Positions 35,311-46,565 of a stretch of 64,000 nucleotides of DNA are shown in pieces. The DNA is from Glebionis coronaria (lineage: Eukaryota; Streptophyta; Magnoliopsida; Asterales; Asteraceae). The stretch spans positions 84,795,512-84,859,511 of the forward strand of contig CM046876.1 of the NCBI GenBank assembly GCA_025667525.1, read 5' to 3'. Both the position numbers and the translations under genes were made by a program. A model generated the notes under the pieces. That model made no database searches. It saw only the letters and a program-made list of their open reading frames with translations, and was not told where the DNA came from. Within the stretch, counting starts at the first letter, position 1, and each line of letters begins with the position of its first letter.

Positions 35311-35904
35311 CTGTAATCATAAGTCACACTTCTATAATCAGCTTATCAGCTACAAAAATCGACCCAACTTCCATAAAAATGCTCACTCATAAATTGAAAC
35401 TTGCTAAAGCACATGTGATTATCATTGTGTCATTTCATCAAACATGTGGTGTGCATCAACAATCATAACATGTGTTTTACCTAGATTAGATATGAAATCT
35501 TCTAAGCAAAATCAAAATGAAACAAAAACATAAAAACAAGTATAATCAAAACAACTTACAATCATTGACATGAAACTTAGCGCTAAATATTAAGGTTTTG
35601 TGATGTGGATTTGATCGGGATAATGTGGATCTCGTCGTGGTTGCTGCTGGTAGTTGTTGTTGGTGGTGGTGTTGGTTGGTGGTGGGGGTGGTGGGGGTGG
35701 CGGTGGTGGGCGGCGGTGGTGGGAGGTAGTGGTGGATTGATGGGTGTTGTTTTTAATGAATACGGTTGAAAAAAGATGAGGGGGTTTTTGTTTATTTATT
35801 TTTTAATCTAGGCCGTTGGATGTAAAATTGTTGGATGGTGGGGATTAGTCCATAAGGACTTTGCAAAAAAAGGGGACTCTATAGAACTTTTGGCTACTGT
35901 TAGT

Positions 35905-36590
35905 AGTTTACGTTTTTACTAAAAAACGTGTACTCGCACGTACCGGCAGAATTGCCCATCTGCCGATAGTTAACGATATACTAATTGACTCGGTGATCGA
36001 ATAGGTAATCCAGTAACTCGGGCGGGTCGACTCGGTTTTCTACCACATGACCCGATGACTCGACTGGGTTGATCCAGTGGTCAAACTTGTGATCCGGTGA
36101 CTCGACCGGGTTAACCTGATAGTCAACCCGTGACCCGTTCGACCGGGATGACCCAATGGTCGAACTCGTGACCCGATGGCTAATAATTTGTTTCTTGTTT
36201 CAGCATTTTGTTTAATTTAAATATGAATATGTTAGAAATTTTAATATTTTTAACATTTGGGATACACCCTTTATATATAAACTACAATGAATTGGTGACT
36301 ATATCAGGTTGACTTATTGTTCGAATCAATGAATTGGTGACTCTACCGGGTTGACCGGGTGGTGGATCTTGTGACCCGATGACTTGATCAGGTTGACCTG
36401 GTGGTCGAATCAGTGAATTGGAGACTCGAAAGGTTTGATCTGATGGTCGAACCTGTGACCTGGTGACTCGATCGAGTTGACCCGATGACTCAACCAGATA
36501 TATTCAGTGGTCGATCTTATGACTTGGTGACTCAATCGGTTTGATGTTTAAACTTGTGACTTGATAATATTGTGTGTAAAAAAATGTTAG
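35905..36590. repeat. GACTCGACCGGGTTGACC-type degenerate repeat
   Basis: Two blocks (about 35980-36185 and 36285-36555) of imperfect ~45-50 base units with the words GTGACCCGATGACTCGA and GGGTTGACCTGGTGGTCGAA. Similar sequence is widespread in plant genomes. No gene. Confidence 0.6.
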
Positions 36591-36669
36591 AAATTTAAAT
36601 TAAAAAATATTGAAATTTTTTAAGAAATAGAGATGGAGATTAAAATTAAAACAAGGCAAATTAATCTTT

Positions 36670-37155
36670 AGGTTAAATCCATATATTAGCAACGTATTTT
36701 CAGCTATTTACATATCTAGGTAACAAACTGCAGATATTACTAATATAGTCATTCAAAGTTTTAGATTTATATACATATAGGTAATTTGACCGGTTATTTT
36801 CAGTTAAAACTAAAAAAATGACTTACACGTTAGTTCATATATTACAAACCGGCTAATATTCAATAATGTTTTACCTTGATTTTGTCGTGGTATGTTCCTA
36901 AACCAATTTTTATGTCAAATTTATTGTTATGGTTTTGGAACATACCCGACAGGATCAAGGTAAAACATTTTTGAATATTAGACGATTTGTAATATATGAA
37001 CTAACGTGTAAGTCATTTTCTAGTTTTAACTGAAAATCACCGGTCATATTACCCATATGTATATAAATCTAAAACTTTGAATGACCATATTAGTAATATC
37101 TGCATTTTGCTACCTAGATATGTAAATGATCGAAAGTAATATATGGACTTAACCC
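36670..37155. mobile_element. fold-back MITE with ~235 bp arms and 9-bp TSD
   Basis: The left arm (36670 to about 36905) is matched by the reverse complement of about 36920-37155, with runs such as TTTTAGATTTATATACATAT and ACTTACACGTTAGTTCATAT preserved. The ends are AGGTTAAATCC and, reversed, GGGTTAAGTCC. The 9-bp flank TTAATCTTT occurs at 36661-36669 and 37156-37164. A 9-bp TSD points to the Mutator superfamily. The transcript would fold into a long hairpin. Confidence 0.85.
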
Positions 37156-37236
37156 TTAATCTTTTGTTAGACATGTCTTGAAGGAGGAATATAAAAAAAT
37201 TATATCCTTAATAAAGGAGGGGAAGCACGGTTCCCA

Positions 37237-38087
37237 ATGAACAGTGCCCCCCTCACACACACCTCGCATTTTTTATTCGTTCTCCTCACAGATCACACAC
37301 AAGAAAATATTTTATTCGTTCTCCTCACAAATCACACACAACAAATTACACACAACATATTTTTTTTAATCGATCTTTCTACACACACCTTCTCCTCCCT
37401 CATCATCTCCCACCTAACTCATCTCATCTCATCTCTCTCTCTAAATCCCCTGTTCTCGATATGCGACATGATTTAGAGACATGATTGGGGTTTCATCCCC
37501 GTTCTCGATCATCATTTCTGGGGGTATTCTCTCGATGTTAGAGACATGATTTATGCGATCATCATTTCTGGGGTATTCTCTCGATGTTAGAGTTGATCAA
37601 TTATCAGGGTGTTGGTGTAACGATTTATTGGGGTATTCGCTTGATGTTATAGATGATCTATTATTGGGGTTTTGCCTTGATGGCGAACTGACCCATAACT
37701 CAAATATGCGGTTTCTGAAGATGATCTATTATTGGGGTTTTCCCTTGATGGCGAACTGACCCATAACTCAAATATGCGGTTTCTGAAGATTGTCATGCTC
37801 ATTATCAGGTAATAGAAACTTAGGAACACTTCTTTAGTTCTTGCTTTTTAGATTTTCGATTGGTTTTTTTGGCAACAAAAAATGAGGCGCTCCTTTTTTA
37901 ATTGGTGATGAGGGAGAGAGATGAGTTAGGTGGGAGATGATGAGGGAGATGAGAGGTGTGTGTAGAAAGATTGATTAAAAAAAATTTGTTGTGTGTAATT
38001 TGTTGTGTGTGATTTCTGAGGAGAACGAATAAAATATTTTGTTCTGTGTGATCTGTGAGGAGAACGAATAAAAAATGCGAGGTGTTC
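37237..38087. repeat. inverted repeat within composite 2
   Basis: 37240-37440 (TTATTCGTTCTCCTCACA, CTACACACACCT, CTCATCATCTCCCACCTAAC) recurs as reverse complement at 37912-38087. Between them, a 65 bp unit with CTATTATTGGGGTTTT and GAACTGACCCATAACTCAAA is tandemly duplicated at about 37665-37795. Confidence 0.8.
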
Positions 38088-38169
38088 CGTTGCCGGGGTT
38101 GATGGCAGGCGACGATAGTCGTGTTTGTGACTTTCGTTGCCGTTGTTGATCCCGGGCGACCGTATACAA

Positions 38170-38225
38170 TTATATCCTTAATAAAAGGGGGAATCTCGGT
38201 TCCCAATGAACAGTTCCTCTCTATA
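38170..38225 (+). other. second Helitron 5'-end-like copy
   Basis: ATTATATCCTTAATAAAAGG followed by GGAATCTCGGTTCCCAATGA, almost as at 24063 and 37200. Confidence 0.6.
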
Positions 38226-38849
38226 ATAATGGGGCAACCTCTTTTGGGGTTTCGTTTCGATCTTATAGATCAAGTATAATAATGGTGTTGGATGTTTCGA
38301 TCTTAGAGATGGGATTGGAAGCCTGAAACTTATTGGGGCTGTTCTTAAGCGAACTTGGTCTCTTTTGTGAGAAAGGTGTTATCAATGGCAGCTATGATCT
38401 GTTCGTATTGCAAAGGAAAAATGTTTTCGGGCTATGATGAACAATAACGGCAACGGATGAATCTGAGACCACCCGTATCTTGGCGGGGCAGCCTGTTGCA
38501 GCTGCAGCCATGGCGGGTGTGTCCGTTTTTTTCCACGGTGTGCCATACCTCAGCCTATAGGTTTGTTGATCGTCGCTTGGTATTTGAATCTGTTCATATG
38601 GCACCGAGATTCCCCCCTTTTATTGGCTGTGGGAGAAAGCCAAGATAGCCTGGATATGAATCTCATCGATTTCTGAGATCTGCCCCGCCTCTCTTTGTAA
38701 CGGTTATTTACCATCGTCGTTTCCCCCAATGTTTTCGTTGCCGCTATATATGCCGTGCGATGATACTGATGGGTTGGTGACGACGGGGTTAGGGTTATGC
38801 GTTCAAAATGGATGTTTGGTTGCGATGGTGATAAGGCGTCATGGTTATG

Positions 38850-39300
38850 GTGTTTTTTATGACTGTTTTGTTGGGAGCTTCAATTAAATTACGTAATTTT
38901 AATAAATGTTTTCTGGGTGTAAATACTTCATTGTCTAATGATTTTGGGGGTTTGATCTGAATGGGTGCCGATGATTTTTAGGGTTTCACGGAAATCCAAA
39001 TTATAAACTTGATATTAGGGATAATTTTTAGGTAATTTTTTCTTTCATTTTGTTTGTGGATAATTATGCTGATTCATTTGCGTGTATGTTAACCTTATCA
39101 TTTTTGAGGGTGTCATTTGCGTGTTTGTTAACTTTATCATTACTGATTCATTTGCGTGTTTGTTAACTTTAGCTATGTGAAAAGTAAACGTAAATCATGC
39201 TTAAACTGCTTCACCGTCTTGATTAATATCAGATTCCTGTTGCTTATAAAGGCTACCCTGAAACTGAACACATTTGATGAGAGATGTGGTTTTACGAATC
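38850..39300. other. composite 2 interior, no gene
   Basis: T-rich sequence with repeated ATTTGCGTGTTTGTTAACTT words near 39075-39170. No exon recognised. Confidence 0.4.
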
Positions 39301-40870
39301 TTTGTGGGGCAAATTACTAAGTTTGCAGTTGTGCTTATTAATTACGAGGGCTGTGATGAGTTTGAACGAGCCGGGTTGAGAATGAGATTACACGGATCTT
39401 GGCGGGGCAACCTGTTAAGGTTGCAGCCATGCCGTGTGTATCCCCCTATTCCTATGTATTGCCCTATCTGAGCCCACCATCTTCGTTATGTTGCTAAGTT
39501 TGCAGTTGTGCTTATTAATTACGAGCGCTGTCATGAGTTTGAACGGCCCGGGTTGGGGATGAGATTACAAGGATCTTGGCAGGGCAACCTGTTAAGGTTG
39601 CAGCCATGCTGTGTGTATCCTCCTATTCCTATGTGTTTTCCTATCTGAGCCTACCATCTTCATTATGTTGAAAGCGTGTGATTTGATCAGCAGTAGCTCA
39701 GTCGTAGTTCTTCAATAAGAGGTAAATAATGATATTATCTTTTTCCTTTTGTTTTTGAATAAAATATGTATGGATACGTTGTTCATTTATGAATATTGGA
39801 GTTTGTATTCATTTTGGTTGGTTTGCAGAAATAAAAACTGTCGGAATTCAGTGGCCTGAGACCAAGTATCTTAAGGACTTATTGTTCTTCCATGTTTTGA
39901 GCTTTTCCCGAGATTATAAGCGCAGGTGATGCACTTTCTTGCATTTTTTTCCTCTTTTTTTTATTAAGTGGCATATAAACTTTCGGAATAACCCGACTTA
40001 AGTAAGCATTTTTTTTTTTTGGTAACCGTGATTTCCGACTCATTGACCGACTAATCCACAGGGTTTAAGCCCACCGTCACACAGACACAAACCAGGTAAA
40101 GCCCTCCCTTTTCAGGAGGTAGTTTATGTGACTTTCACCTGTTAATGCCTTTGTGCGCCGCCTATTATGTACCAAACCAAACAGCAATAAAAAACAAATA
40201 ACACCGTGTGAGCCTGTTCATTTTTAGTAAATAATAACATGGTTGCACTTAAAATTGAGAAGCGGCCGATTATTTGTAATGCAAAACTCATAAAATTTAA
40301 ATAGTCGGGTTATGACTTTTTTGGATTGTCTCTAAATATAGTCGGCTTATGCCTTATAAAATTAGGATTCTTTTATCTAATATATCAGCGCTTGAAATTT
40401 CTAAAATTTTGTGCTATATTATGGAACAATTCTGAGGTATGCATTATTCTCGATAAATAGTAGTTAAGCAGTCACATTGAATAGATTCTCATTAAATTTT
40501 GTGTAGAAAGCTGATGGCTTGCGATCATACTAAATAATGTTGGAACTGATATCGTCACACAACGCAAATATCAAAAAGCAATTGCAAAGGAATTGCAACT
40601 AACTGGATCCTATGATGTACTTTTAATTGGAACTGAATATAAATTGCGACCTAAAAACCTTCAGCCTTATTTTTAAGTATGTTTACTCAGTTCGTTACTA
40701 CTACCATTAAATTGATTGGCATTAAGCGTATGTGAAGGCACACCAGAAATCTATATAATTACAATCACCAAACTCTTTCTATAACAGGTATAAAGATGAT
40801 AAACTTTCAATGCTCATGTAAAGTTCATTCTATATCGTTATTCAAATATAGTTACTGTTACCTTTGTGTG

Positions 40871-40925
40871 AGGAGGCACTGCTCATTGGGAACCGTGCTC
40901 CCCTTCTTTTATTAAGGATATATAA
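40871..40925 (-). other. inverted Helitron 5'-end-like copy
   Basis: The minus strand reads ATTATATCCTTAATAAAAGA then GGGGAGCACGGTTCCCAATG, matching the 5' ends at 37200 and 38170. Confidence 0.6.
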
Positions 40926-41856
40926 TTGTGATGGGATGAGTTAGCAGCCCTATGGATTTTTAAAGGCCACCAATCCTTTTGTTGCCGCCACACGTGGCAG
41001 GTGACAATGGCCATGGGTGTGTGACGATGGTAATTGGTTAAAAAAAAGTTCCTGTTGTCATTATCGTTAAAACAATGTGGGTATTAGAAAACCAATTCTC
41101 ATTTTTCCAAGGCGATGATGATAATATTTGACCATCCGTAAGCGGATTCGAGCAGGTTCTGGATTTTGTGCCTCTTGGCGGGGCAAGCTTTGTATGTTTG
41201 CAGCCAGAGAGCGCATATTCTAATATCCGATCTCTCACTTACCTGAGCCTCAAATGTGGGTTAAATAACGGGCGATGATGAATTTTCTGCATTTTTTTTC
41301 CTGACGATAGCTTAATGACGCACGTCTCTTGGCATGCCCACCATACCCGTTATGTGGTTGCAGCCACGACGTGTGTTTGGTAGTGTCCTATATCTACAGA
41401 TCTGAGCCCCATTATCCACTTTTTCCCATTCCTAAGTTTTAATCTGACCCTCATATCATAGACCCAAAACCAAAATGGTTGTCAAAAATACATGTGTCTA
41501 CAACACCTACTTTGGTGGGAGTTTTGGTTTTCATCCAGTCCGCATTCTCAGATTCGAATGCTCACATTCTTGGCCAGGTAATGATGCAGAAAATTGTACT
41601 TGCTTTTATAGGATCGAGATGTCAATCACAAGACTAATTCTGTTTTAAATCTACGAGGGTCTAGAATAGATATACGAACGCATGCTTCTGCTCAAAATTA
41701 AACCTGGCCAATTGACCCTGCAGGATGGAAGCTCAGTTATGCAGGAAGAACCGACGGTCCAATTAAAAGAACAAAAAACTTTAAAAGGTGCTCAGGGGAG
41801 CTGAGTTATCCGACTTCTCTATCGCCCCCTAAAACCGTTACCAAACACAATCACAA

Positions 41857-41889
41857 TCCGCCGCGGCGAAGCGCGGGCAAAAAAACTAG
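41857..41889 (+). other. Helitron 3' terminus adjoining the petC 5' region
   Basis: CGCCGCGGCG (hairpin-forming), then AAGCGCGGGC, an A run and CTAG, then T. The last 20 or so bases nearly repeat the terminus of Helitron 1. Confidence 0.75.
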
Positions 41890-41986
41890 TGAAGGATAAT
41901 ACCTGAATACGTGGATCTCCCACATGTCATTTTTACATCTTCACTTTAATCCAAAAAGCCTTCAGTTTGGTCTCTAGTCAACTCCC

Positions 41987-44900
41987 ATGGCGGCCTTCAC
42001 ATTTTCACCCATAACTCATTCCCACGTAAATAAATTTCCTTACAACATTTCACACTGATTTTTGTTACATTTCTAATTTCAAAATAATTTGTTTTTTATT
42101 CTTGACAGTCTTGTGGTTGTGCTAGTAGTAACAATGAAGTGTTAAAGACCAAAGGGATAAGAAGAAATTCAGTTAGATATGAAATGAAGGTCACGTGCCA
42201 GGCCCAGGCAGTAGCACATTTCTCAGCTGCTGATGCTGCTGACGTGGAAAAGAGGAAGTTAATGAAGATGTTGTTGTTTGGTGCTGTTGTTGCTTTACCT
42301 GCTGCTGCTGGTTTGCTGCTTCCTTTTACCGACTCTTTTGCTACACATGGGTATGCTTTTTTTATAACATTACGATATAAAAATCGATGTGTTCCGGGAC
42401 CCACCCTGGATTCGTCCCTGTATATAAGTTTATTATATCCTAACAAACTTAGATAAGCAAATAAGTCTCCAAATAAGCCACAAAATTGAGGCTTATGTTA
42501 TATAAGCCGAAATCGGCTTACATTATATAAGCTAAAACAAACAACCCCTAAGCATGATTTTAAGTTGTCATTCATAGACCAAGTTGACATTATAAGTTTC
42601 AAGATGGTGGATCAAGATATCTAAAAGTAAATAAACCAACTTATTTCACTACCTATTCTCTCGCTTGAGGACATAAGAGGAAAAAACAAACATACTTGTT
42701 TCGTTTTTTCTTCAAAACAACTACACTTCTTTCATTTACTTTTTCCGCTTGCAGACAAAAGTGAAAAGAAAAACAAACTGTTTACTCCTTATAAGAAAAA
42801 CAAACAATGCCTTTAGTTTGTTTTAAACTGTTTACTCCTACTTATTTTTAAGTGCAGTAGGGGATGTTTGGGATTGTTTGCGTATTTTTTTTCAAACACT
42901 CAAAAGTACTTATATGCCTAACAGATAAGGAGTTAAGAACTTAAATAAGCAAATCCAAACACCCTTTGCGATAGTTTTCTCAATCAAAAGTGCTTACCTG
43001 CTTAGAAATTTAGAAGATAAGCAGTTAAATAAGCCCAAGCACCATTTTACTTGTAGATAGTTTCATTTTGGAAGTGATTATTTACTTATTGCCACATCAA
43101 CTAGCAGATGGTAACTTTAGTGTTTATAGTTCAAAACTACCTAAATTTACAAGCAAGTACCTAGTAATGTATAAGCAGCTTTGATAAGGAATCCCAAACA
43201 CCTATTAAACTGTAACAAAATGCTAGAACAATGAATAAAGATAGTTATAACAAAACTATTAATTCTAAATTGCTACTCAACTGCGAGTTTGTGACTTTAC
43301 AAACAAATTCAGTATGTCAATAGACAAACAACTGTTTATCTATCCGAGACAGTATGCAACGGCTTATTGTGTGATTATGATCATTTCATAGCACATAACT
43401 GCTTCAAAAGAAAAAGGCCAAACAACCTCCTCTAGCAATTTGTCCAAGGGGTTTAAATATTGTATAAAATAAAAATAATACCAAAAACTGCTGGATTTTG
43501 TTGGGCGAGATATTGCTGATGTAGATTAGATTAAGCACCAGCACTCGCTAGCTGACAGTATAATTTACCACACGATCATATATTCAGCATTGGATTAGGG
43601 GGGGGGGGGGGGGGGGGGGTCCACTGCTATATAATATACAGCTATAGAGAACAAAAGGAAGATGATGTATTGATTGCAGGATTTGTAAAATAGAGACACG
43701 TGTTAATTTGTTGATCAAGAACTAATTTGCTAGCCAGCTATACGGGAAAGCCTTTAAACTAGTACAACTTATTATGAATAGCCAAATGAACAGTGTAACA
43801 CGGTTGAAGTGCATTAGGATTTAGGAACATCTGAAAGCTATCTAGAACCTGCATAACTTGCTACTTAGCAAGTAACGTAACCATTGAAAGACTTTGAGCA
43901 TTGATGTTGAAAATTTGATATTGCTACCTTGAAACTTTGACTAAAATCTGTGCTCGTGCTAATCTTGCTTAGTTTTCATGCCAGCATCCTTTTAAAAACC
44001 TAGATGTTAATTGAAAAGATCCAATCCTACCACAAAACCTGCCTATAAGCCCTTGAATGTATAAGATTTCACCGAGCCTTACTGACATTCATAAGTTGAA
44101 AAACAGCCGTATGCATTCTTAAGTTTGAAAAAGAGCCTAAAGTATGCGTTGTGTTTAAACAGATATAACATGTGGCAATTCCGACCCATTTATTATTTAA
44201 TGAGTCGACTTGGCATATGTTTTTTTATCTCTAAAGGGATAGATAGGACAGTATAAACAGTATAACTAAAAAGGGAATTCGTCAAATGGATCAGTTGGTC
44301 CGAAAATCGCCCGAAGTTTACTTTTAATACCTACAACCTCCTAAACTGCTTTATGTGAAAGGATTAATTTGTTGTGAGATATTTTGCTATTGGAGAATGG
44401 TATAAGCCCAACAACTATTTATAATCCTTATATTGGGCAATAGGTTTTTACTACCTGCACTAAATGACCCAGTTTGGTCTTTATAAAATCCAGCGAATCC
44501 ACCATTTTGCCATATTTAATCATAAGCATCGTCATATCTGAACTGCCTGAATGGCATGCCCGGAGTTAACTAGTTACATTCCAACATCTTATATTGTTTT
44601 TCATATTGGCGTTGTTTGATTGCTAAGTGGCGAACTGAAATAGTACAGGGAGTTCTGAAGGTGGCACTGTCGCCAAAGATGAGTTTTGTAATGATATTAT
44701 AGCATCAGAATGGCTAAAGACCCATGGAGCTGGCGACAGAACTCTTACTCACGGCTTAAAGGTAGCGAGTTTGATATTATTAAGTACTGCTACACAAGAG
44801 TCATGTATATATGCAGAATTTATGTGTTTTTATGCATGAAATTACAGGGAGATCCTACGTACCTTATGGTTGAAAACAACAGACAGTTTGCAACATACGG

Positions 44901-45216
44901 GATAAATGTGGTATGCACCCATTTAGGGTGTGTCGTGCCATGGAATACAGTAGAGAAGAAGTTTGTATGCCCCTGTCATGGTTCTCAGTTTGATAATGAG
45001 GGCAAAGTTGTGAAGGGTCCTGCTCCTCTGGTTAGTACTCTCTAGATAAAAGTTACTTCCACAAGCATCTTTGCATAAGGTATAAGCTTCTAATGGAAAT
45101 TCACGTGTTAACAGTCTTTGGAACTGGCTCGTGTGGGTACAGATGATGGCAAAGTGATGTTTGCTCCATGGAGGGAAACCGATTTTAGAACAGGTGATGC
45201 TCCTTGGTGGGCTTAG
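41987..45216 (+). CDS. petC: Rieske iron-sulfur subunit of the cytochrome b6-f complex
   Basis: Exons: 41987-42025, 42109-42350, 44653-44761, 44848-45030, 45115-45216; 224 residues, GT/AG introns. The protein passes electrons from plastoquinol to cytochrome f in the thylakoid. Residues 1-45 or so are a basic, Ser/Cys-containing chloroplast transit peptide ([13 protein letters not shown], then SCGCASSNN). One membrane segment [20 protein letters not shown] anchors it. The Rieske cluster ligands are in CTHLGC (C153, H155) and CPCHGS (C171, H174), the right spacing, with the disulfide Cys at 158 and 173. The end [11 protein letters not shown] is typical. The hinge ([11 protein letters not shown]) has fewer glycines than usual, and [10 protein letters not shown] departs from the common PYA-FF-PPG. 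The exon 3 acceptor at 44652 was chosen because it alone keeps the frame. The 2.3 kb intron 2 holds repeats. Confidence 0.92.
42860..43202. mobile_element. possible MITE in petC intron 2
   Basis: Left GGGGATGTTTGGGATTG and right GGAATCCCAAACACC are imperfect inverted ends about 340 bases apart. Inside, CAAACACTCAAAAGTACTTA-type sequence recurs. A clear TSD was not seen, so class is open. A further TTATATAAGCC-rich inverted segment is at 42475-42535 in the same intron. Confidence 0.35.
43596..43619 (+). repeat. G homopolymer in petC intron 2
   Basis: A run of more than 20 G residues ending at 43619. Length may be unreliable. Confidence 0.7.
43620..44652. other. rest of petC intron 2, no gene
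   Basis: AT-rich intronic sequence, no frame or repeat recognised; ends in the TACAGGGAG acceptor region. Confidence 0.6.
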
Positions 45217-46179
45217 AAACTTCTTGCAGCTTCTCTAGCAAGTTTTCTTATTCTTTTGTTAGCTTTGTAATTTCTTTTTTTAAAGACGGGTTTGGATAGA
45301 GTTAGAGAAGATATGAGGCATGATGCCAGGGACGACAAGAAATTAGCTGTCCAGATAATTTATTCTAGGATATGCTACAATAACAGAATTTAAGGTTTTT
45401 AATGATGAAGTTTTCCAAACATTTTTTGTTCAAGGTATGTACGGGTATGTCTTATTCAAAAGTTTGATCCACTCCTGCAAGATCTGGGAACTATAATGTT
45501 ATGTAATCTTTGTAAAATTTACATGATTATTGGATCAAATACATTTACCAATTAGGATTAACATAATTTTCTCTTCATTAGCATGACAAATTTTTAAGAA
45601 AGTTTTCGATGTCATATTGCTTGAGAATCTAGTGAAAACCCATGTTAGATACTTAGATTTTAGCCTCTAACATACAGTTAACTGGATGTTTCCCAGGGAA
45701 ATAATTTTGAACAGTAATTACGTAGTTTTATTAAGGCGACTCAAACAAACTTGGGAAGCAATGAACATTGTGAAGCAGATTTGTTTAACCTTTTTGACAT
45801 TGTGATGCTCTCTTGCGATTCATACTACGGTGTCACAAACTTGGTTTATGATAATCACACATCATCTCACCTCGCATCAATATCCGATTTATATCTGTAC
45901 ATGTAGGTGACAAGAAACTTGATTGCCGGAGTAAATTCAGATGTAAATCTTAATGAATGTCTTGTGAATATGTACTTCTAGTAATTTTGTTAAAGGCAAC
46001 AATGCAATGAAACAAATAATCGGTTTAAATTGCGATCTGCAAACTCATTTCTTCGTAGTTAATTACTACTACAAATAGTGCAAATTATCCCATAAACTAC
46101 TTGGAAGATTAAATTTAAAGCTACAAGTTACAATTACATGATACTAACATAACATAAACATTATCCGATGCAAACTCAA
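45217..46179. other. petC 3' region and intergenic sequence
   Basis: The 3' UTR probably extends a few hundred bases. No frame or RNA gene seen. Confidence 0.5.
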
Positions 46180-46411
46180 CTGTGGTGATTAGTGCAATTG
46201 TACTTGTAATAGTGTCAAGTATGCAACAGCCTTCATCCATTCTTGTCCCTCAATCACCAAATCCTCGGATTTTCTTGTAAACATCATTTTATCTTAAAAT
46301 GGTATGTACTAGAGAACACAAGGATTTGGTAATTGAAGGAGAAAAATGGATGGAGGCCATTGTAGACTCGTATAAACTCGTACAATACTAATCACTGCAA
46401 TTGTATTTGCA
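46180..46411. pseudogene. inverted duplicate of an ankyrin/PGG gene fragment
   Basis: The minus arm (46284 down to about 46180) reads SEDLVIEGQEWMKAVA. The plus arm (46299 to about 46411) reads EHKDLVIEGEKWMEAIV, with LITAIVFAAAM in a shifted frame after it. Both match the EHK-LV-EGEKWMK(D)TA and membrane start of PGG-domain proteins of the ITN1/ACD6 type. The arms are separated by 14 bases and pair imperfectly. A third trace GEKWMKETA lies at 46436-46463. No intact PGG domain. Confidence 0.7.
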
Positions 46412-46565
46412 GCAGCTATGTGCTCAACACAAGGCGAAAAATGGATGAAAGAAACAGCAAAAATCATGCACAATCTCAGTGGATGAAAACCACAGCAGAA
46501 TCATACACGATCACATCACAGCAGAGTCATACACCAGTTACGCCTAGATGAAAACCACTGCCGAA

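Larger units (their letters stand above)
32613..35894. mobile_element. MULE with long TIRs and 9-10 bp TSD
   Basis: The flanks TACTGTTAGT (32603-32612 and 35895-35904) are identical, fitting the 9-bp TSD of Mutator-like elements plus one chance base. The end regions (32613-33130 and 35390-35894) are imperfect inverted repeats: CAAAGTC-TATGGA-TAAT and ACACAATGATAATCACATGT recur in opposite orientation, and CCACCACAACAAC-rich sequence on the left faces GTTGTTGGTGGTGG on the right. Inside are FAR1-type transposase remains and palindromic TGACTCA arrays. No complete transposase. Confidence 0.75.
38460..41410. repeat. dispersed CTTGGCGGGGCA...TTGCAGCCATG repeat
   Basis: Copies of a ~100 bp word set (CTTGGCGGGGCAACCTGTT, GCAGCCATG, then a CCTATCTGAGCC end) at about 38478-38555, 39390-39475, 39572-39655, 41165-41250 and 41312-41405. 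The two middle copies lie in a tandem duplication of about 182 bases (39310-39478 and 39490-39660) sharing AAGTTTGCAGTTGTGCTTAT. Function unknown; not coding. Confidence 0.65.
37200..41889 (+). mobile_element. Helitron-like composite 2, ending just before petC
   Basis: It starts like Helitron 1 (ATTATATCCTTAATAAAGG) and ends with a GC-rich palindrome CGCCGCGGCG, then GAAGCGCGGGC, an A run and CTAG (41886-41889). A second 5'-end-like copy is at 38170 and an inverted one at 40871-40925, so it is nested or rearranged. No Rep/helicase. Host fragments are not clearly recognised; 39830-39930 (GIQWPETKYLKDLLFFHVLS) and 40530-40675 look exon-like but were not identified. Confidence 0.6.

Noticed and set aside
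44710..45045. 111-codon open frame through petC exons 3 and 4
   Set aside because: It reads through intron 3 in a wrong frame for exon 3; the spliced model explains the sequence better.
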